A DNA stretch of 64,000 nucleotides from Breznakibacter sp047600785 (GCA_047600785.1 JASGKH010000002.1:3162001-3226000); one strand, 5' to 3'; positions 27,793 to 37,558 are shown, counted from the stretch's first letter. Numbers and translations are program-made. Notes: a model not told the origin generated them from the letters alone.

Positions 27793-29061
27793 TTACTCTT
27801 CCCTGTCAATGATCAGCCTCAAAGACTGGTCGAAGGTGATATAGCTCCACAGCCAGTTAAGGAACACGAATATGCGGTTTTTAACACCCAGGATGGACAT
27901 GAGGTGCACAAACATCCAAATGTACCAGGCAAAAAAGCCGAAAAAATGGATGCCCGGCAGGTCCGCTACGGCCAAATGGCGCCCCACGGTAGCCATGGCA
28001 CCAAAGTTTTTGTATTTAAAAGGATTCAGCGGTTTATCCAGCGACAGTCTTTTAAAGTTCTTTCCTAAATTCCGCGCTTGCTGAATGGCCACCTGTGCCA
28101 CCTGCGGATGCCCTTTGGGAAGCTTATCGGAAAGAATGACACTACTATCACCCACCGCATACACATCGGCCAATCCTTTTACTTTATTGAACTCGTCGGC
28201 CATCATCCTTCCGTTCGGAGCATACACCGCATCCGGAATGCCCGGTAAACGAACCCCTTTGATTCCCGCAGCCCAAATGAGGTTATGCGTGGGTATGGTT
28301 TCGCCGTTGCTAAGCACCACCGCTCTGTTCACATAATCCTTCACCTGAATGTTCGTATACACTTCCACTCCCAATTTTTTGAGGTAACGTTCTGATTTAT
28401 ACGACGACCGTTGGGTCATCCCCCCCAATAATGCAGGACTGGCCTCGATCAATACAATGCGCACCTTCGAGATGTCGAGTTCTTTATACTCTTTGGGAAA
28501 AATGTGCTTCTTCATTTCGGCCAATGCTCCGGCCACTTCAGTTCCGGTAGGTCCCCCACCCACAATCACCAGATTCATCAATGCTTCCTTTTTATATGGA
28601 TCCGCTTCAAAAAGCGCTTCTTCCAAATGTTTAAGGACGCTATTGCGCAGGGCCAATGCTTCAGTGACCGATTTCATGGGAAATGCAACCTTCTCAATAT
28701 TTGCCAGTCCGAAAAAAGAAGTCTGAGCCCCTGCGGCCACCACCAAATAGTCGTATTCACAGCTGCCCGACTTTGTTTCGATAACTTTCAGATTGGTATC
28801 GATATGGGTAACCTCGGTAATGCGCAAATAAAAATCGGTGTAACGGTGAAAAAGCTTTCGCAACGGAAACAAAATGGCACTGGGCTCAATACCTGCCGTA
28901 GCCACTTGGTAGAACAACGGCTGGAACTGATGGTAATTGTTCCTGTCGATCATCACCACCTGATAATCGCTACCGGCCAATGCTTGGGCTAAATTAATTC
29001 CTGCAAAGCCACCTCCAATGATGACAATGCGTTTTTTGTGTGTTCTTGGGATATTTAACAT
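27793..29061 (-). CDS. NAD(P)/FAD-dependent NADH dehydrogenase, type II (NDH-2)
   Basis: NDH-2 oxidises NADH and reduces quinone at the membrane without pumping protons. The ATG at 29061 is preferred; a TTG at 29082 would extend the frame by seven residues. The 422-residue product has the N-terminal FAD-binding VIIGGGFAGINLAQAL, the second dinucleotide fold VIVGGGPTGTEVAGALAEM, the LIWAAGIKG segment, the FAD-contacting DVYAVGDSSVI motif and a C-terminal hydrophobic helix (FFAWYIWMFVHLMSIL) for membrane attachment. It is monocistronic with a strong terminator. Confidence 0.92.
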   Translation of the reverse strand: MLNIPRTHKKRIVIIGGGFAGINLAQALAGSDYQVVMIDRNNYHQFQPLFYQVATAGIEPSAILFPLRKLFHRYTDFYLRITEVTHIDTNLKVIETKSGSCEYDYLVVAAGAQTSFFGLANIEKVAFPMKSVTEALALRNSVLKHLEEALFEADPYKKEALMNLVIVGGGPTGTEVAGALAEMKKHIFPKEYKELDISKVRIVLIEASPALLGGMTQRSSYKSERYLKKLGVEVYTNIQVKDYVNRAVVLSNGETIPTHNLIWAAGIKGVRLPGIPDAVYAPNGRMMADEFNKVKGLADVYAVGDSSVILSDKLPKGHPQVAQVAIQQARNLGKNFKRLSLDKPLNPFKYKNFGAMATVGRHLAVADLPGIHFFGFFAWYIWMFVHLMSILGVKNRIFVFLNWLWSYITFDQSLRLIIDREE

Positions 29062-29510
29062 GGTGCATAACTTAATTGACAAAGCAAAAGTAACCTTTTT
29101 CGGATTTTCAGGTCTTTATTGCATTTAAGGTTTTTAAGCAATTGTTTGGCAATTTTTATCCCGCAAGACATAAATATCAATAAAACAACAATTTACACAA
29201 AAATGTATTTTAGAAATGCCAATTCGTATCCGGACAAAAAGATCTGATTTGTGCATTTTAAGCTAACACAACCTCAATTCAATCTTAACAAACACACCTG
29301 ATACCCCCGAAAAAGGGATACAGCATCCCGCTTAATGGCAAAATTTAAAAAATACCCCTTAATTTTTGTTTAAACGGGATACACTCAGCCAAAATTTTTA
29401 ACAAACCCCCTCCTATTTTTAATACCACTTAATCAAAATACCCTCTATTTTTGAATCGTGACCCAAGGGAAAGGGGTTTACACAAAAAAACAACTTAAAT
29501 TTTCAGAACC
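29062..29510. other. Divergent intergenic region, AT-rich
   Basis: This 449-bp gap separates the leftward NDH-2 gene from the rightward secreted protein gene. It is AT-rich with several short C-runs (for example near 29403-29412). A perfect -7 element for the rightward gene lies at 29446-29453. No open reading frame or repeat is recognised. Confidence 0.55.
29446..29453 (+). promoter_or_regulatory. Candidate -7 element of the 29511 gene
   Basis: TATTTTTG matches the Bacteroidota -7 consensus TAnnTTTG and lies 57 bp upstream of the start codon, a plausible leader length. A clear -33 TTTG at 19-21 bp spacing is absent (a T-run ends about 25 bp upstream). Confidence 0.45.
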
Positions 29511-30119
29511 ATGAAAACAAACAAAACCAAAGGCCTGACTTTAGCAGTATTAATGATGGCCAGTGCGGTCGCTTCGACCTTTGCTTCGGGAAGATTGGCG
29601 GTAAGCCCTTATTTGAAAACCAACTATGCCATTGTATCGGCTGTGGTATCCACTGAAGAAGGTGCACGTTTGGCCATTAAGGATGAATTTGGCAACGTAT
29701 TGTACCGTAGCAGCAAAATTGACAACTCGGAAAGCTTTCAAAAGCTGATCGACCTCAGCACATTGCCCAATGGCACTTACAAAGTGGTACTTGAAGGAAA
29801 AGCAGTAAAAGAAGTAAGCACTTTTGAAGTAAAGAACAACAAACTGGCCGTTGAAAAATATACTGCATCCGACGCAGCTTCATCTGCTTCGTTCTTCCGC
29901 AGGAACAACGACATGTTGGTGGTATCTTACCTCAACCCCGCACTTAAAAGCAGTTCGTTGACCATTTACGATGCCAAAGGCGAAACGGTTTATTCGGCCG
30001 AGATTCCGACCAAAGAAACCTATAGCGCTCTTTACAAAATCAACGAACTACCCAAAGGCCAATACATGGTGGCTTTGACCGCCGACTCTAACACACACAA
30101 TTATGAGTTTGAAAAATAA
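29511..30119 (+). CDS. Secreted two-repeat beta-sandwich protein of unknown function
   Basis: The 202-residue protein has a clear signal peptide (MKTNKTKG to STFASG). The mature part contains two related beta-sandwich modules of the type seen in T9SS sorting domains and DUF3244-like proteins: YAIVSAVVSTEEGARLAIKD with LPNGTYKVVLEG, and SSLTIYDAKGETVYSAEIP with LPKGQYMVALTAD. It does not end like a true T9SS tail (YEFEK) and lacks a catalytic motif. It is a single gene with its own promoter, convergent with the AmpG-like permease. Function unknown; it could be an abundant periplasmic or surface structural protein. Confidence 0.75.
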   Translation: MKTNKTKGLTLAVLMMASAVASTFASGRLAVSPYLKTNYAIVSAVVSTEEGARLAIKDEFGNVLYRSSKIDNSESFQKLIDLSTLPNGTYKVVLEGKAVKEVSTFEVKNNKLAVEKYTASDAASSASFFRRNNDMLVVSYLNPALKSSSLTIYDAKGETVYSAEIPTKETYSALYKINELPKGQYMVALTADSNTHNYEFEK

Positions 30120-30208
30120 CGACCAAACCGACCAGTCCGACCAAGGACAATGTTTACCGAAAGTGTATCTCAGAAATGACGATGCACTTTTTTTATTTTA
30201 CCCCCGCC

Positions 30209-31477
30209 CTACTTCTTTCCAAAAGTACCGTTGATTTTCAGAAACCTTACCACCACAAATCCGGGAACGGCACACAGCGTGACCCATACAAAAAACAATT
30301 TGTATCCGACCAACGACTGCAACCAGCCGCTCGCCATGCCTGGCAGCATCATACCCAAAGCCATAAACCCGGTAGCCATGGCATAATGTGATGTTTTGTG
30401 TTCTCCTTCGGCAAACTGCATCATGTACATGGTAAACGCAGTAAAGCCAAATCCATAACCAAGTTGCTCAATAGCTACCATGGTGCCGATGGCCACTATA
30501 TTCACAGGTTGTAAATAAGCCATTGCCACATATAACAGATGAGGCAAATTGATGGCCAGAGTCATCCACCAAATCCAAAATTTCAATCCATTCGCATAAA
30601 TCGCCACACCGCCTAAAATGCCGCCCAGTATCAGGCACACGACCCCCACGGTACCATACACGATACCTACTTGCGACGTCGTCAGAGCCAATCCCCCGAC
30701 CTCCCGACCGTCGAGCAAAAAAGGTGACGCCATTTTGATCAATTGACTCTCACCCAATCTAAATAACAGGAAAAAGGCCAATGCAACCCCAACGCCGGGC
30801 TTGCTGAAAAAAGAAACAAACGTTCGGCCAAATCCACTAAACCAACCTGCCCCATCAACGACAGGGCCATCGGACAGCAGACGCGGCAACGCCCACCAAT
30901 GGTATATCACGAATACACCGAACAACAGGGCCAATACCGCGAATACAACCGTCCATGCAAAAACCACATCCCCGGTTATTTGTTGCAATTGTCCGGCTGC
31001 CACGACCACAGCACCTTGCCCAAAAACCATGGCCAAACGGTAAAAGAGACTCCTTACCCCCACAAAGGCAGCTTGCGTATCGGCATTAAGCCCAAGCATA
31101 TAAAAACCATCGGCCGCAATATCATGAGTGGCCGATGTAAAAGCCATCAACCAAAAAAACAGCAGGGTAAAAAAGAAGAACGACGGTAAATGCAAGCTCA
31201 GCGCCACCATGCCCAATGCCGCACCGACAAGCAATTGCATGGCCATAATCCACCATCGTTTTGTTTTAAGCAAATCGACCACCGGGCTCCAAATGGGCTT
31301 TATGACCCACGGAAGGTAGAGCCAGCCGGTGTACAAGGCTATATCGGTATTGGAAATACCCATGTTTTTGTACAGAATGACCGACACCGACATGACAACA
31401 ACATAGGGCAATCCCTCAGCAAAATAAAGAGATGGGATCCAAAAAAGAGGATGAGCCGTTTTCTTATGGTTCTTCAA
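30209..31477 (-). CDS. AmpG-like MFS permease
   Basis: This 422-residue integral membrane protein has about 12 hydrophobic segments and the AmpG-type opening HPLFWIPSLYFAEGLPYVVV, followed by DIALYTGWLYLPWVIKPIWSPVVD and TSATHDIAADGFY. AmpG proteins import muropeptides (GlcNAc-anhydroMurNAc peptides) for wall recycling; relatives carry other substrates, so specificity is open. The frame begins with TTG at 31477; no upstream ATG exists before a stop, and the next ATG falls inside the conserved region, so TTG is the likely start. It is convergent with the 29511 gene. No wall-recycling enzyme is adjacent. Confidence 0.85.
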   Translation of the reverse strand: MKNHKKTAHPLFWIPSLYFAEGLPYVVVMSVSVILYKNMGISNTDIALYTGWLYLPWVIKPIWSPVVDLLKTKRWWIMAMQLLVGAALGMVALSLHLPSFFFFTLLFFWLMAFTSATHDIAADGFYMLGLNADTQAAFVGVRSLFYRLAMVFGQGAVVVAAGQLQQITGDVVFAWTVVFAVLALLFGVFVIYHWWALPRLLSDGPVVDGAGWFSGFGRTFVSFFSKPGVGVALAFFLLFRLGESQLIKMASPFLLDGREVGGLALTTSQVGIVYGTVGVVCLILGGILGGVAIYANGLKFWIWWMTLAINLPHLLYVAMAYLQPVNIVAIGTMVAIEQLGYGFGFTAFTMYMMQFAEGEHKTSHYAMATGFMALGMMLPGMASGWLQSLVGYKLFFVWVTLCAVPGFVVVRFLKINGTFGKK

Positions 31478-31796
31478 AGCACGTGTTTTGCCAACGAAGA
31501 TAAAAAGTTAAGGCACAACTATGCACATTTCAGGGGGAACCTCAGCAAATTCTCTAAAACCACCATGAGTGTTTTGTCCTTGATAATTAAAAAACAACCT
31601 CGATACCACGTCATCCAAACCCTTATTTTTAATGGAAAGGGGTTCGAATGGAACCAATTGGGGAATTAAAAACCCTTACCTAATTTCAACATCTGCCTGC
31701 AAAAGAGAATGGCATTTTGTGCCATTGGCCTCAAAAAATCCACACGGCTACCAGAGTGTCCCTAACCCCTTCTTGCAAAGGAACGGTTTATCAATG
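31478..31796. other. Intergenic region between permease and SGNH hydrolase
   Basis: No gene is visible in these 319 bp. An inverted repeat AATGGCA/TGCCATT (about 31708-31726) could form a short hairpin near the end of the SGNH gene, but no T-run follows on the minus strand, so I do not call it a terminator. Confidence 0.5.
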
Positions 31797-32552
31797 TTAC
31801 AGCTTTACTTTCTTTAACCATTCCCGTGCGATCAATTCATGTCCGCCGGGCATGGGATGGATGCCGTCCCAAATCCAATGTTTAGCAGGCGCCTTGTGCA
31901 GGGCATCGGTAAAAGGTTCCTGCAAAGGAACAAACACGGCGTTAAACTCCCTGGCCAGCTTTTGGGTAATCTCACGACGTACCGATGTTTCCCGCTCCCA
32001 GACATCGGGTTTCTCCTCGACCCTCCCTCCGGGTAAGATAAATGGTTCGCAAATGACCAGACGGGCATTGGGCAATTCCCGCCCGGTCGTTTCGAGAATA
32101 ATCCGATAAATACGCTCAAACTCATCGGGCGTTTGTGACAGGTAACCCTTGACAATGCCGTACACATCATTGATACCAACCAAGATACTTACCACATCGG
32201 GCTTTAGGTCAATCACATCAGCTTGCCAGCGGCCGGCCAAATCGCCCACCGTATTGCCACTGATGCCCCGGTTGTAAAACATGGCAAATCTCTGCGGATG
32301 GTCAAACCACAAACGGGCGGCCAGCATTTGTGCGTAACCGTGGCCCAGCACGTGGTTCCAGTCATTATCGCGTGTGCGGTTGCCATCGGTAATACTGTCA
32401 CCGATAAAGAGTACCGTCTGTGGGCGTTTCAAGACATTGATTTTATCCTCCTTGGGTTGTCCGTAAGCCAGGACATTGGGTAGAACAGCTGCCGATGCGG
32501 CCAAAAGTCCTGCTTTTTTCAGAAAATAACGACGCGGGTTGGGAGTTTCCAT
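31797..32552 (-). CDS. SGNH/GDSL hydrolase with Tat signal
   Basis: The 251-residue protein starts METPNPRRYFLKKAGLLAAS, a twin-arginine signal (RRYFLK) with cleavage near LAYGQ. The SGNH blocks are complete: block I FIGDSITDG (nucleophile Ser), block II NRGISGNTVGDL (Gly), block III LVGINDVYG (Asn) and block V WDGIHPMPGGHELIA (catalytic Asp and His). These enzymes remove acetyl or other acyl esters, often from carbohydrates. It stands alone, divergent from the efflux locus, so its substrate is not indicated by neighbours. Tat export implies folding in the cytoplasm. Confidence 0.92.
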   Translation of the reverse strand: METPNPRRYFLKKAGLLAASAAVLPNVLAYGQPKEDKINVLKRPQTVLFIGDSITDGNRTRDNDWNHVLGHGYAQMLAARLWFDHPQRFAMFYNRGISGNTVGDLAGRWQADVIDLKPDVVSILVGINDVYGIVKGYLSQTPDEFERIYRIILETTGRELPNARLVICEPFILPGGRVEEKPDVWERETSVRREITQKLAREFNAVFVPLQEPFTDALHKAPAKHWIWDGIHPMPGGHELIAREWLKKVKL

Positions 32553-32720
32553 AGCCAGTTGAAGTGATTACGAGCGACGAAGTTAACGATTCCATTAAAC
32601 CTGTAAATGCAACAGGGCACGAATCCTGCCCTTCCGTCGGTAAAAAATGCCAGTTCGTCTATTCCATACATTATATAAAAGCAAGCGGACATACTTTTGG
32701 ATCATCAAAACCAACAGACC

Positions 32721-34043
32721 ATGATGACATTCACAAAAAAAATAGCCGTAGCGTGCCTCGCTTCCGTTCTATTTGCAGGGACATCGGCGGCCCAGGAGCA
32801 AAGTTGGACGTTGAAGGCGTGCATCGATTACGCGCTGGAAAAAAACATATCGGTGCAAAAAGCCAACATCGGCATCGAGAAAAACGAACGGTACATCGAT
32901 CAGGCGAAGGCATCACGATTGCCATCGGTAAGTGCATCGGCCAGACAGAACTTCAGCTGGGAAAAACAGGCCACAGCGTACGACACTTACAAGAACACCA
33001 ACAGCACGTCGCTGGGCTTATCGTCGTCAATGAGCCTTTATAATGGAGGAAAGCTCAACGCACAAATCGAACAGACCAAGCTCCAGCTGGCAAGTAGCGC
33101 GTTAACGGCCGAAACGGTCAAAGAGTCGGTGTCGTTAAGCGTGGCACAGCTTTATTTGCAAGTACTTTATGCCAAAGAACAGGTCACCGTGGCCAAAGAA
33201 CAGGCATCCGTCACTGAAAAGCAGTTGATCCTGGCCGAAGAGCGGCTCAGATTGGGCGATGCGTCCAAATCAGATTACCTGCAAATAAAATCATCTCTGT
33301 CAAGCGACAAATTGACTTTGGCAAATGCCGAAAGTACATTGGCCCTGGCAAAAGTCGATTTGATGCAGATGATGGAGCTGCCCGTATCGGAAAACTTTGA
33401 AGTGGACGATCCGCAACTGGCCGGCGAAATCGACAAGCAGCTTGTCCCCAGTGTACAATCAGCTTACGCCGAAGCATTGGCCGCCAAACCCGAAATAAAA
33501 AACGCAACGTTGAACACCCAATCGGCACAACTGGACCAAACCATAGCCAAAGCAGGGTATTTCCCCACGCTTTCACTAGACGGATCCGTCGGAACCTCGT
33601 ATTCGGGAAATATCAGCGGCTATAACTTTAGCGAACAACTTAACAACCATTTTTCGCCGGCATTGGGTTTAACCTTATCAATACCCATCTTCCAGAACAA
33701 ACAGACCCAAACCAGTGTCGCCATTGCCAAACTCTCATACACAGAAGCACAATTAACCGAAATCGATACCCGCAACCAATTGCGCAAAGAGGTTGAACAA
33801 GCGTGCGTGGACGTTTCGACCGGGCAAGTAAAATACCGTGCCGGCGTAGAGCAATTACAGTCGAACGAAGAATCGTACCAGGTGGCTGCCGAAAAATACA
33901 ACCTCGGCATGCTAAACGCCGTCGATCTTTTGTTCCAAAAGAACAGTTTCACAGAAGCACAAAGCCAATTGTTGCAAAATAAGTACAACTTACTATTTGC
34001 ATACAAGATATTGGATTTTTACAAAGGAATACCATTGAATTAA
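32721..34043 (+). CDS. TolC-family outer membrane efflux protein
   Basis: The start at 32721 (MMTFTKKIAV) gives a signal peptide ending near TSAAQ; a frame from 32697 only adds a non-signal leader. The 440-residue mature protein has the two-fold repeated helical-hairpin pattern of TolC (LKACIDYALEKNISVQKANIGIEKN; LAEERLRLGDASKSDYLQIKSSL; and the second-half EKYNLGMLNAVDLLFQKNSFTEAQSQLLQNKYNLLFAYKILDFY). It should form the outer membrane exit channel for the adaptor and ABC proteins encoded downstream. It is the first gene of the efflux operon, followed 67 bp later by the adaptor. Confidence 0.92.
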   Translation: MMTFTKKIAVACLASVLFAGTSAAQEQSWTLKACIDYALEKNISVQKANIGIEKNERYIDQAKASRLPSVSASARQNFSWEKQATAYDTYKNTNSTSLGLSSSMSLYNGGKLNAQIEQTKLQLASSALTAETVKESVSLSVAQLYLQVLYAKEQVTVAKEQASVTEKQLILAEERLRLGDASKSDYLQIKSSLSSDKLTLANAESTLALAKVDLMQMMELPVSENFEVDDPQLAGEIDKQLVPSVQSAYAEALAAKPEIKNATLNTQSAQLDQTIAKAGYFPTLSLDGSVGTSYSGNISGYNFSEQLNNHFSPALGLTLSIPIFQNKQTQTSVAIAKLSYTEAQLTEIDTRNQLRKEVEQACVDVSTGQVKYRAGVEQLQSNEESYQVAAEKYNLGMLNAVDLLFQKNSFTEAQSQLLQNKYNLLFAYKILDFYKGIPLN

Positions 34044-34110
34044 AGGCGCTCCAAACCTTTGAGGTTTTAAATACAGAAATCAAAACACAGAACATTCATA
34101 AACCAACATC

Positions 34111-35337
34111 ATGAAATCAAAACGAAAACTATACATCGGCGGGGCAATAGCCTTGGTTGTGGTGGCAATCGTGGCCATCAAGTCATTGAATTCAGCGCCC
34201 AAGACCTACGCCCTTGAAACCGCCAAAGTGGAAAAAGGCACTATCAGCGAAACGGTCACTGCCACGGGAACACTTGAGGCCATTACCACGGTAGAAGTCG
34301 GTACGCAGGTATCCGGTGTGATTGACAAAATCTTTGTCGATTTTAATTCCGAAGTGAAAAAAGGACAATTATTGGCACAAATCGACGAAACCTCGCTATT
34401 GGCGACCTTGGAACAAAGCAAAGCCTCCGTCGACCAGTCCGAAGCCGAACTGCGATACCAAAAAGCGACCTATGAACGCTACAAAGAACTGATCGGCAAG
34501 GAACTGATCTCCCAAGCCGATTTCGACCTGGCCGAATACAATTACAAAAAATCCATTGCCACATTAAACAATGCCAAATCGGTGTACGAAAAAAACCACA
34601 TCAACCTGTCGTATGCCCGTATCTATTCGCCTATTGATGGTATCATCCTTGACCGGGCCGTGGACGAGGGACAAACCGTGGCTGCCAGCTTCAACACACC
34701 GACACTGTTCACCATTGCCAACGATTTGACACAAATGCAAGTAGAAGCCAACGTTGATGAAGCCGATATAGGCCAAGTCGTGGTTGGGCAACGTGTAGAA
34801 TTTACAGTAGATGCTTATCCCGATCAAAAATTCACCGGGGATGTGACCGAGATACGTCTTCAGCCTGTAGTTACCTCCAACGTCGTGACTTACACCGTTA
34901 TCATCAATGCCCCTAATCCCGATAAGAAGCTGATGCCGGGCATGACCGCCAACATTACTGTGTTCGTGAAAGAATTGAAGGATATTTTGGTGGTTCCCGG
35001 AAAAGCCACGCGTTTTTCCCCAAACAATGACGATTTAATGGGGTATATGAAGCAACAAGGCAAACCGGAAAAACCCAGCGAAGAGGCTATGCCGCCCAAG
35101 CCAATTTCCAACAACGCCACATCCGATAAGGATCACACCACACTCTGGGTAAAAAAGGGGGTTATGATCATGCCCGTACCGGTCAAACTGGGTGAAACCG
35201 ACGGCATCAACTATCAGCTGGTCGAGGGCCTGAACGAAGGAGACGAGTTGGTCACATCATTGACCGTAAGCACCGAGAAAGCCCAGGCGACCACTACTGC
35301 AAAAAGTCCATTTATGCCGCAACGGCCTAAAAGATAG
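34111..35337 (+). CDS. MacA-like periplasmic adaptor (HlyD/RND family)
   Basis: The 408-residue protein has one N-terminal membrane anchor (about 7-25), a lipoyl/barrel-sandwich half (TVTATGTLEAITTVEVGTQVSG), an alpha-helical hairpin (about 105-155, LEQSKASVDQSEAELRYQKATYERYKELIG), the returning half (YSPIDGIILDRAVDEGQTV) and beta-barrel and membrane-proximal domains. It bridges inner membrane ABC permease and TolC. A proline-rich insert around 305-330 (KPEKPSEEAMPPKP) is typical for Bacteroidota members. It is followed 112 bp later by the ATPase gene. Substrate could be a drug, peptide or siderophore; nothing in the sequence decides. Confidence 0.93.
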   Translation: MKSKRKLYIGGAIALVVVAIVAIKSLNSAPKTYALETAKVEKGTISETVTATGTLEAITTVEVGTQVSGVIDKIFVDFNSEVKKGQLLAQIDETSLLATLEQSKASVDQSEAELRYQKATYERYKELIGKELISQADFDLAEYNYKKSIATLNNAKSVYEKNHINLSYARIYSPIDGIILDRAVDEGQTVAASFNTPTLFTIANDLTQMQVEANVDEADIGQVVVGQRVEFTVDAYPDQKFTGDVTEIRLQPVVTSNVVTYTVIINAPNPDKKLMPGMTANITVFVKELKDILVVPGKATRFSPNNDDLMGYMKQQGKPEKPSEEAMPPKPISNNATSDKDHTTLWVKKGVMIMPVPVKLGETDGINYQLVEGLNEGDELVTSLTVSTEKAQATTTAKSPFMPQRPKR

Positions 35338-35449
35338 ACAAGAGGATCTTAAGATTTACGGGCGAAAGGATAATTTTATCTATATAAATCCCTATTTGTC
35401 AGCCTAATATCTAAATTCTTCATCTTTCTTCCAATCATAGATTTCAATC

Positions 35450-36193
35450 ATGTCAAAAACCATCATACAAGTCACTTCGCTCCGCAAGGAGTTTCATGTG
35501 GGCGACGTGACGGTCCATGCCCTCAAAGGGGTAGACCTAACGATTCAGCAAGGTGAATTTGTAGCCATTATGGGAACCAGTGGTTCGGGCAAGTCCACCA
35601 TGCTAAACATTCTGGGATGTCTGGACAAACCCACGTCGGGCGACTATTATTTGGACAGCATAAGCATATCGGATCTTGACAAGAACCAACTGGCCGAGCT
35701 CCGGAACCAAAAACTGGGCTTCGTGTTCCAGTCATACAACTTGTTGCCACGTACCACGGCACTGGAAAATGTGGAGTTACCACTGTTTTACAATCCCAGG
35801 GTAAAAGCAAAGGAACGCCGCGAACGTGCCATTGCCGCACTGGAAGCCGTAGGGTTAGCGGACCGGATGCACCATACTCCCAATCAGCTGAGCGGCGGCC
35901 AGCAACAACGCGTGGCCATTGCACGTTCACTGGTGAACGATCCGGTAGTGATCCTGGCCGACGAAGCAACCGGCAACCTCGATACTCGTACCTCGTATGA
36001 AATCATGGATTTGTTCCAGCGTCTCAATGACCAGGGCAAAACCATCGTGTTTGTGACCCACGAACCCGATATTGCCCGGCTGACCAAACGTAACATCGTG
36101 TTTCGTGACGGACATGTAATCAAACAACAAATAGTCGCAGACAGGCTTATCGCCAGGGAACTGATCGATGCGCTTCCTGCAGAGGCAGACTGA
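35450..36193 (+). CDS. MacB/LolD-type ABC transporter ATP-binding protein
   Basis: This 247-residue ATPase has Walker A GTSGSGKST (about 41-49), the Q-loop FVFQSYNLLPRTTALENVELPL, the signature LSGGQQQRVAIARSLV, Walker B VILADEATGNLD and H-loop FVTHEPDIA. The sequence is typical of MacB-type (FtsE/LolD-like) subunits, which drive a mechanotransmission cycle rather than substrate passage through the membrane. It should pair with the permease encoded next. A strong hairpin lies directly after its stop codon. Confidence 0.94.
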   Translation: MSKTIIQVTSLRKEFHVGDVTVHALKGVDLTIQQGEFVAIMGTSGSGKSTMLNILGCLDKPTSGDYYLDSISISDLDKNQLAELRNQKLGFVFQSYNLLPRTTALENVELPLFYNPRVKAKERRERAIAALEAVGLADRMHHTPNQLSGGQQQRVAIARSLVNDPVVILADEATGNLDTRTSYEIMDLFQRLNDQGKTIVFVTHEPDIARLTKRNIVFRDGHVIKQQIVADRLIARELIDALPAEAD

Positions 36194-36194
36194 A

Positions 36195-36235
36195 ATCTTC
36201 AGGCCCTTCCCAGGGAGGGGCCTGAAGATCCTTTT
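36195..36235 (+). terminator. Strong hairpin between efflux ATPase and permease genes
   Basis: ATCTTCAGGCCCTTC and its near-perfect complement GAGGGGCCTGAAGAT (36195-36229, one wobble pair) form a stem of about 15 bp with a 5-nt loop, followed by CCTTTTCC. It starts 2 bp after the ATPase stop, inside what should be one operon. It could be a partial terminator that lowers permease expression or an mRNA-stabilising structure. Confidence 0.5.
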
Positions 36236-36336
36236 CCAAGGTTCAAAGCTTCTTCGCAAATTACAAAAACAAACCACTTGCCGAGCAGCTGCCAACCCAT
36301 TCCGTACTTAGGAACTTTTTTCATAAAATTGAAACA

Positions 36337-37062
36337 ATGAACTACTCCAATCTCTTAAAAATATCGGGCAGCGCGCTGTTACGCAATAAAATGCGGGCTC
36401 TGCTGACCATGCTGGGCATTATTATTGGTGTGGCATCGGTCATTGCCATGCTGGGCATTGGCCAAGGGAGCAAGCAAAGCATCCGCGACCAGATGTCGAG
36501 CATGGGCACCAACCTGGTGTTTGTGATGCCCGGTTCGCAGCAGCGTGGCGGCGTACAAATGGGCTCGTCGAACATGCAATCGCTCAAGCTGGCCGACATG
36601 GAAGCCATTAAACTAAACAGCCCGCATGTGGCAAAGATATCGCCCGAAGTCCGCTCTAGCGGGCAGGTAGTGACAGGCAACAAAAACTGGCCCTCAACCA
36701 TTTACGGTGGCAATACCGACTACATGGACATCAAAAAGTTCAGTGTGGCCAACGGCCGGATCTTCACAGAAAAAGAGGTCCGCACCATGGCTAAAGTATG
36801 CATCGTGGGACAAACGGTCATTGACAATCTGTTTGAAAAAGGAGTGGATCCAATCGGACAAACCATCCGTTTTAAGAATATTCCCTTCAAAATCATCGGC
36901 GTGATGGCCGAAAAAGGCGAAAACTCGTTCGGACAGGATCAGGACGATATGATTATTGCCCCCTACACCACGGTACAACGCCGGGTGTTGGCCATCGAAC
37001 TATATCCAGGGCATTTATACATCGGCCACCTCGGAGGAAGAAAGCTTTTTGGCCATTTCTGA
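36337..37062 (+). pseudogene. MacB-type ABC permease, 5' part of a frameshifted gene
   Basis: From the ATG at 36337 the frame encodes the first transmembrane helix (ALLTMLGIIIGVASVIAMLGIG) and the periplasmic MacB_PCD domain (DQMSSMGTNLVFVMPGSQQRGG, DMIIAPYTTVQRRVLAI). After about 36996 the residues become unlike the family (ELYPGHLYIGHLGGRK) and stop at 37062. An extra base in the segment 36991-37002 accounts for the shift; removing one base joins it to the next frame as ...NYIQGIYTSATSEE. The whole gene would be 407 codons, the normal permease size. Confidence 0.85.
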
Positions 37063-37558
37063 AATCGAGGCCACGCTACGAAAACAGCACAAGATCAGCG
37101 ATCCCAACAACGATGATTTCCGCGTGATGGCACAAGCCGAACTGGTAAAGACATTTACCTCCATCAGTGACATTCTTACCGCCCTGTTGGGCGCCATTGC
37201 AGGTATTTCGTTGCTGGTGGGAGGTATTGGCATCATGAACATCATGTATGTGTCGGTCACCGAACGTACGCGCGAAATTGGGCTACGCATGGCCATTGGA
37301 GGTAAAGGACGCCATATCCTGCTGCAGTTTTTGGTGGAATCAATGATGATGAGCCTGGCCGGAGGCCTGATCGGCATCTTGTTCGGCTATCTGGCCAGCT
37401 CCATAGTGGCATCGGTCATGAACTGGCCTGTGGTTATTACCACCCAAAGCGTGGTATTGGCCTTTGCGGTTTGCTCGGCCATCGGCATCTTTTTCGGATG
37501 GTACCCTGCCCGCAAAGCGGCCAACCTGAACCCGATCGAGGCATTGAGGTATGAATGA
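36998..37558 (+). pseudogene. MacB-type ABC permease, 3' part of the frameshifted gene
   Basis: The frame carries the rest of the periplasmic domain (NYIQGIYTSATSEEE, ATLRKQHKISDPNNDDF) and the FtsX-like C-terminal membrane domain: a helix near ILTALLGAIAGISLLVGGIGIMNIM, the coupling segment SVTERTREIGLRMAIGGKGRHIL, and two more helices, ending GWYPARKAANLNPIEALRYE, the standard end of the family. An in-frame ATG at 36956 exists but would encode out-of-frame sequence before 36998. If the shift is real, the efflux pump lacks a working permease; if it is an assembly error, the operon is intact. Confidence 0.85.

Noticed and set aside
31708..31726. Hairpin AATGGCA/TGCCATT after the SGNH gene
   Set aside because: Short stem and no T-run in the direction of the gene; not called a terminator.
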